DNA of 64,000 bases from contig NZ_JACVXD010000001.1 in NCBI RefSeq assembly GCF_014596975.1, positions 678,928 to 742,927 of the forward strand, given 5' to 3'. Below the pieces are notes generated by a model, which saw only the letters and a list, made by a program, of their open reading frames with translations, had not been told where the DNA came from and ran no database searches. Below, piece by piece: positions 61,256 to 64,000 of the stretch. The DNA is from Aestuariibaculum marinum. Lineage in GTDB: Bacteria > Bacteroidota > Bacteroidia > Flavobacteriales > Flavobacteriaceae. Both the position numbers and the translations under genes were made by a program. Each line of letters begins with the position of its first letter. The first letter of the stretch is position 1.

Positions 61256-61933
61256 CTAATTTTTATCCTCTAATAATGGCACAAAACGGAATTCACCAAA
61301 TTCGTGCTGTTCAAACTCTTTGGGACCTTTTCTAATAAACAAATTCATAATTTGAACATCTTCACCAACAGGAATCACTAACCTGCCTCCTACTTTCAAC
61401 TGACTCAATAATGGTTTTGGTACAAAAGGTGCTCCAGCTGTGACAATAATACCATCATATGGCGCTTCCTGAGGTAAACCTTTATAACCATCTCCAAAAA
61501 TAAAACTCTTGGGGCGGTAGCCCAATTCAGGTAGAAACTTACTGGTTTTTTTAAACAACTCCTTTTGGCGCTCAATAGTGTAAACACGTGCTCCTAATTC
61601 CAGTAATACGGCAGTTTGATACCCACTACCCGTACCTATTTCAAGAATTTTATCTTCTCGCTTTACATTCAATAATTCGGTTTGAAAAGCTACCGTATAA
61701 GGTTGTGAAATAGTTTGATCGGCAGCAATAGGAAAGGCCTTATCTACATAAGCATGATCTAAAAAACCAGAATCCATAAAACGATGTCTCGGTATCTTAC
61801 CAATAGCCTTTAAAACGGCTTCGTTTTTTATTCCTTTGTCTATTAACACATTAACCAATTGCTGGCGTAATCCCTTATGTCTAAAAGTATCGTTCAATAT
61901 TTGCTGGTGTTTGTCAAGGCTAAAATTAGTCAA
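61256..61933 (-). CDS. pcm: Protein-L-isoaspartate O-methyltransferase
   Basis: A 225-residue SAM methyltransferase: RHRFMDSGFLDHAYVDKAFPI, QTISQPYTVAFQTELL (PCMT signature), SAM loop ILEIGTGSGYQTAVLLELG and GRLVIPVGE. It repairs isoaspartyl residues in aged proteins. It is a single gene; the SSrA-binding and S15 genes nearby are on the opposite strand. Confidence 0.95.
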   Translation of the reverse strand: MTNFSLDKHQQILNDTFRHKGLRQQLVNVLIDKGIKNEAVLKAIGKIPRHRFMDSGFLDHAYVDKAFPIAADQTISQPYTVAFQTELLNVKREDKILEIGTGSGYQTAVLLELGARVYTIERQKELFKKTSKFLPELGYRPKSFIFGDGYKGLPQEAPYDGIIVTAGAPFVPKPLLSQLKVGGRLVIPVGEDVQIMNLFIRKGPKEFEQHEFGEFRFVPLLEDKN

Positions 61934-62058
61934 ACATTTTAAAGCTGAAAATTATTTTTATAGAATTTCCGCTTAAATAATTCAGAAGAAAATTTTAGCC
62001 ACGAATAATGATATTCATACTTTAATTATCTTATTTTTGTTGAAAACCTATTACTATT

Positions 62059-63018
62059 ATGCTAAAAGCCGGTGTACTTGGTGCTGGTCACCTAGGAAAA
62101 ATACATTTAAAACTTCTAAATCAATCAGATAAATATGAACTTGTTGGTTTTTATGATGCCAACGAAGAAAACGGCAAAAAAGTAGAAGCCGAATTCGGTT
62201 ATAAATTTTTCAATTCTGTCGATGCGCTAATCGATGCAGTTGATATGGTCGATATTGTAACACCTACCCTATCTCACTACGACTGCGCCAAACAAGCCAT
62301 TGCTAAAGGTAAGCACATTTTTATAGAAAAGCCCATTACCAATACAGTTGAAGAAGCCGAGCATATCCGTGAGCTTTTAGCTGAAAATAAACTAAGAGGT
62401 CAGGTAGGACATGTAGAGCGTTTTAACCCAGCCTTTTTAGCCGTTAAAGATGAAATTAACGCTCCGATGTTCATTGAATCGCATCGTTTAGCGGAGTTTA
62501 ATCCAAGAGGAACAGATGTACCTGTGGTTTTAGATTTAATGATTCACGATATCGACATCATCTTAAGTGTGGTAAAATCAAAGGTAAAACATATTAGTGC
62601 CAGCGGCGTAGCAGTGATCAGTAATTCGCCTGATATTGCCAATGCCCGTATAGAATTCGAAAACGGCTGTGTTGCTAACCTAACCGCAAGTAGAATTTCA
62701 TTAAAAAAAATGCGCAAAGCGCGATTCTTCCAGAAAGATGCTTATATATCAGTTGACTTTCTTGAGAAAAAATGTGAAGTCGTAAAAATGAAAGACGCCC
62801 CGGAACATCCTGGTGATTTCGATATGGTGCTTCAAAATGCCGAAGGCGAGAAAAAGCAAATCTATTTCGATAATCCTCATGTTGATAATAACAATTCTAT
62901 TTTAGACGAACTAAATACCTTCGCCGATGCTATAAATAACGACAGAGCACCGATTGTTACATTACATGACGGCACCGAAGCATTGCGCGTGGCAACTCAA
63001 ATTATAAACTGCTTTTAA
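62059..63018 (+). CDS. Gfo/Idh/MocA-family NAD(P)-dependent oxidoreductase
   Basis: A 319-residue Rossmann oxidoreductase: KAGVLGAGHLGKIHLKLL at the N-terminus, the conserved HIFIEKPITNTVEEAE (EKP motif), VGHVERFNPA, and the C-terminal alpha/beta domain with HDIDIILSVV. The substrate is unknown; sugars or nucleotide sugars are typical. It is followed by a hairpin and the 3-hydroxyacyl-CoA dehydrogenase gene. Confidence 0.92.
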   Translation: MLKAGVLGAGHLGKIHLKLLNQSDKYELVGFYDANEENGKKVEAEFGYKFFNSVDALIDAVDMVDIVTPTLSHYDCAKQAIAKGKHIFIEKPITNTVEEAEHIRELLAENKLRGQVGHVERFNPAFLAVKDEINAPMFIESHRLAEFNPRGTDVPVVLDLMIHDIDIILSVVKSKVKHISASGVAVISNSPDIANARIEFENGCVANLTASRISLKKMRKARFFQKDAYISVDFLEKKCEVVKMKDAPEHPGDFDMVLQNAEGEKKQIYFDNPHVDNNNSILDELNTFADAINNDRAPIVTLHDGTEALRVATQIINCF

Positions 63019-63040
63019 TTAAGCATCATTTTATAATCAT

Positions 63041-63073
63041 AAATAGTTTGGTATTATTAATATCAAACTATTT
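63041..63073 (+). terminator. Hairpin between two + strand genes
   Basis: AAATAGTTTGGTA (63041-63053) pairs with TATCAAACTATTT (63061-63073) with one G-U pair. It lies 22 nt after the oxidoreductase stop and 31 nt before the next ATG; it may terminate or attenuate. Confidence 0.6.
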
Positions 63074-63104
63074 ATGTATTTAACAGATAACAAACCCTTT
63101 AAAA

Positions 63105-63995
63105 ATGAAACATATTGCAGTTATTGGTGCCGGTACTATGGGCAATGGTATTGCACACACCTTCGCTCAAAACGGTTATAAAGTTAATCTTGTAGATATT
63201 AATGAAGCTTCCTTAGAAAGAGGTTTAACGACCATTTCAAAGAACTTAGACAGAATGATTGCTAAAGACGTTATTTCTGAAGGTGAAAAAAGTGAAACGT
63301 TATCAAACATCACCACCTTTTTAAGTATTGAAGAAGGCGTAAAACAAACCGATTTAGTGGTTGAAGCAGCGACTGAAAATATCGACTTAAAACTTAACAT
63401 TTTTAAACAATTAGATAAAACTTGCGCCGAAGAAACAATTCTGGCAACCAATACCTCATCGATTTCTATTACTCAAATTGCTGCAGTAACATCAAGACCA
63501 GATAAAGTTATTGGCATGCACTTTATGAATCCAGTGCCTATTATGAAATTGGTTGAAGTGATTCGCGGTTACAGTACCAGTGATGCAGTTACGGAAACCA
63601 TTATGGAACTTTCAGCGAATTTAGGAAAGACTCCTGTTGAAGTTAACGATTATCCTGGATTTGTAGCTAACCGCATTTTAATGCCTATGATTAACGAATC
63701 TATTGAAACACTATATAACGGTGTTGCTGGTGTCTCTGAAATTGATACCGTTATGAAGTTAGGCATGGCACACCCCATGGGACCATTACAATTGGCCGAT
63801 TTTATCGGGTTAGATGTTTGTTTATCCATTTTAAATGTGATGTTCGACGGATTTAAAAACCCTAAATATGCGCCTTGTCCATTATTAGTGAATATGGTTC
63901 GTGCCGGAAAATTAGGTGTAAAATCTGGTGAAGGATTTTACGATTATTCAGAGAGTAGAAAGGCTGAAACCATTTCGGCTCAGTTCTTAAAATAA
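63105..63995 (+). CDS. 3-hydroxyacyl-CoA dehydrogenase (3-hydroxybutyryl-CoA type)
   Basis: A 296-residue dehydrogenase: IAVIGAGTMGNGIAHTFAQNG (NAD loop), IFKQLDKTCAEETILATNTSSISI, GMHFMNPVPIMKLVEVIRG (catalytic histidine region), and DYPGFVANRILMPMINE. Length and layout match the small Hbd/FadB-type enzymes that reduce acetoacetyl-CoA or oxidise 3-hydroxyacyl-CoA in butyrate or polyhydroxybutyrate and fatty-acid metabolism. No beta-oxidation partner is visible before the window ends 5 nt after the stop. Confidence 0.95.
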   Translation: MKHIAVIGAGTMGNGIAHTFAQNGYKVNLVDINEASLERGLTTISKNLDRMIAKDVISEGEKSETLSNITTFLSIEEGVKQTDLVVEAATENIDLKLNIFKQLDKTCAEETILATNTSSISITQIAAVTSRPDKVIGMHFMNPVPIMKLVEVIRGYSTSDAVTETIMELSANLGKTPVEVNDYPGFVANRILMPMINESIETLYNGVAGVSEIDTVMKLGMAHPMGPLQLADFIGLDVCLSILNVMFDGFKNPKYAPCPLLVNMVRAGKLGVKSGEGFYDYSESRKAETISAQFLK

Positions 63996-64000
63996 ATTTT

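Overview
The window looks like the chromosome of a marine or soil flavobacterium (Bacteroidota, Flavobacteriaceae-like). The evidence is low GC, Bacteroidota-type promoters (TAnnTTTG -7 boxes, with a TTTG about 20 nt upstream where one is visible), almost no Shine-Dalgarno sequences, and flavobacterial versions of SmpB, dodecin, the ECF sigma factor, TilS, NirB and NasA. No rRNA, tRNA or CRISPR was found.

Region 1 (1-5.1 kb, + strand) is a molybdenum-cofactor operon: a TauE/SafE permease, a MobA-MoaD fusion, a MoeB/ThiF-rhodanese protein, MoaE, a MoaC-MoaB(Mog) fusion and MoaA. The genes are tightly packed, often with stop and start touching.

Region 2 (5.2-10.1 kb, - strand) is a signalling island: a stand-alone receiver, a triple-PAS histidine kinase, an HPt protein and a LytTR response regulator, which together could form one phosphorelay. 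Three promoters here carry the same layout: an imperfect direct repeat of 21-bp period, about 48 nt upstream of a -7 box. They read into the receiver gene, into a truncated glycosyltransferase-like gene, and into a non-coding stretch of about 195 nt that folds and ends in a perfect 12-bp hairpin. This predicted LytTR regulon with a candidate small RNA is the most novel-looking item in the window.

Region 3 (10.1-28.4 kb, - strand) is a nitrate assimilation and molybdoenzyme island. It holds a rubredoxin-tailed NirA-like protein, a NasA-NasB-BFD fusion nitrate reductase, a NarL/NarX-type two-component system, DUF4202, NirD, NirB, an FdhF/YdeP oxidoreductase, a MocA-like nucleotidyltransferase, XdhC, and a Tat-exported IorB/IorA pair. 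The NarK transporter lies apart (50.9-52.4 kb) but shares a TACKTAAT promoter motif with nasA and nirB. Region 1 would supply the cofactor for these enzymes.

Region 4 (28.4-39.4 kb) is mostly housekeeping: YheT-like hydrolase, adenine deaminase, TilS, PabB, an aldose epimerase, a DEAD helicase starting at TTG, a NERD protein and a cyclophilin lipoprotein.

Region 5 (39.4-47.6 kb) is an accessory strip. Unrelated single genes all lie on the - strand (acetyltransferase, epimerase-like, serine hydrolase, S9 hydrolase, lipoproteins, TlpA). Their spacers are partly homologous and two genes have perfect inverted flanks, which resembles a gene-cassette array. A frameshifted SDR remnant sits at its edge.

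Region 6 (48-64 kb) has a CLC of the fluoride-exporter type, S1/P1 nuclease, a 190-bp tandem duplication made of dispersed repeats, NarK with a periplasmic insert, EamA, MscS, an ECF sigma factor with an adjacent 57-residue ORF, lipoamide dehydrogenase, dodecin, SmpB, an S15-type hydrolase, PCMT, a Gfo/Idh oxidoreductase and a 3-hydroxyacyl-CoA dehydrogenase. Family assignments rest on motif recognition by eye; no database search or folding program was run.
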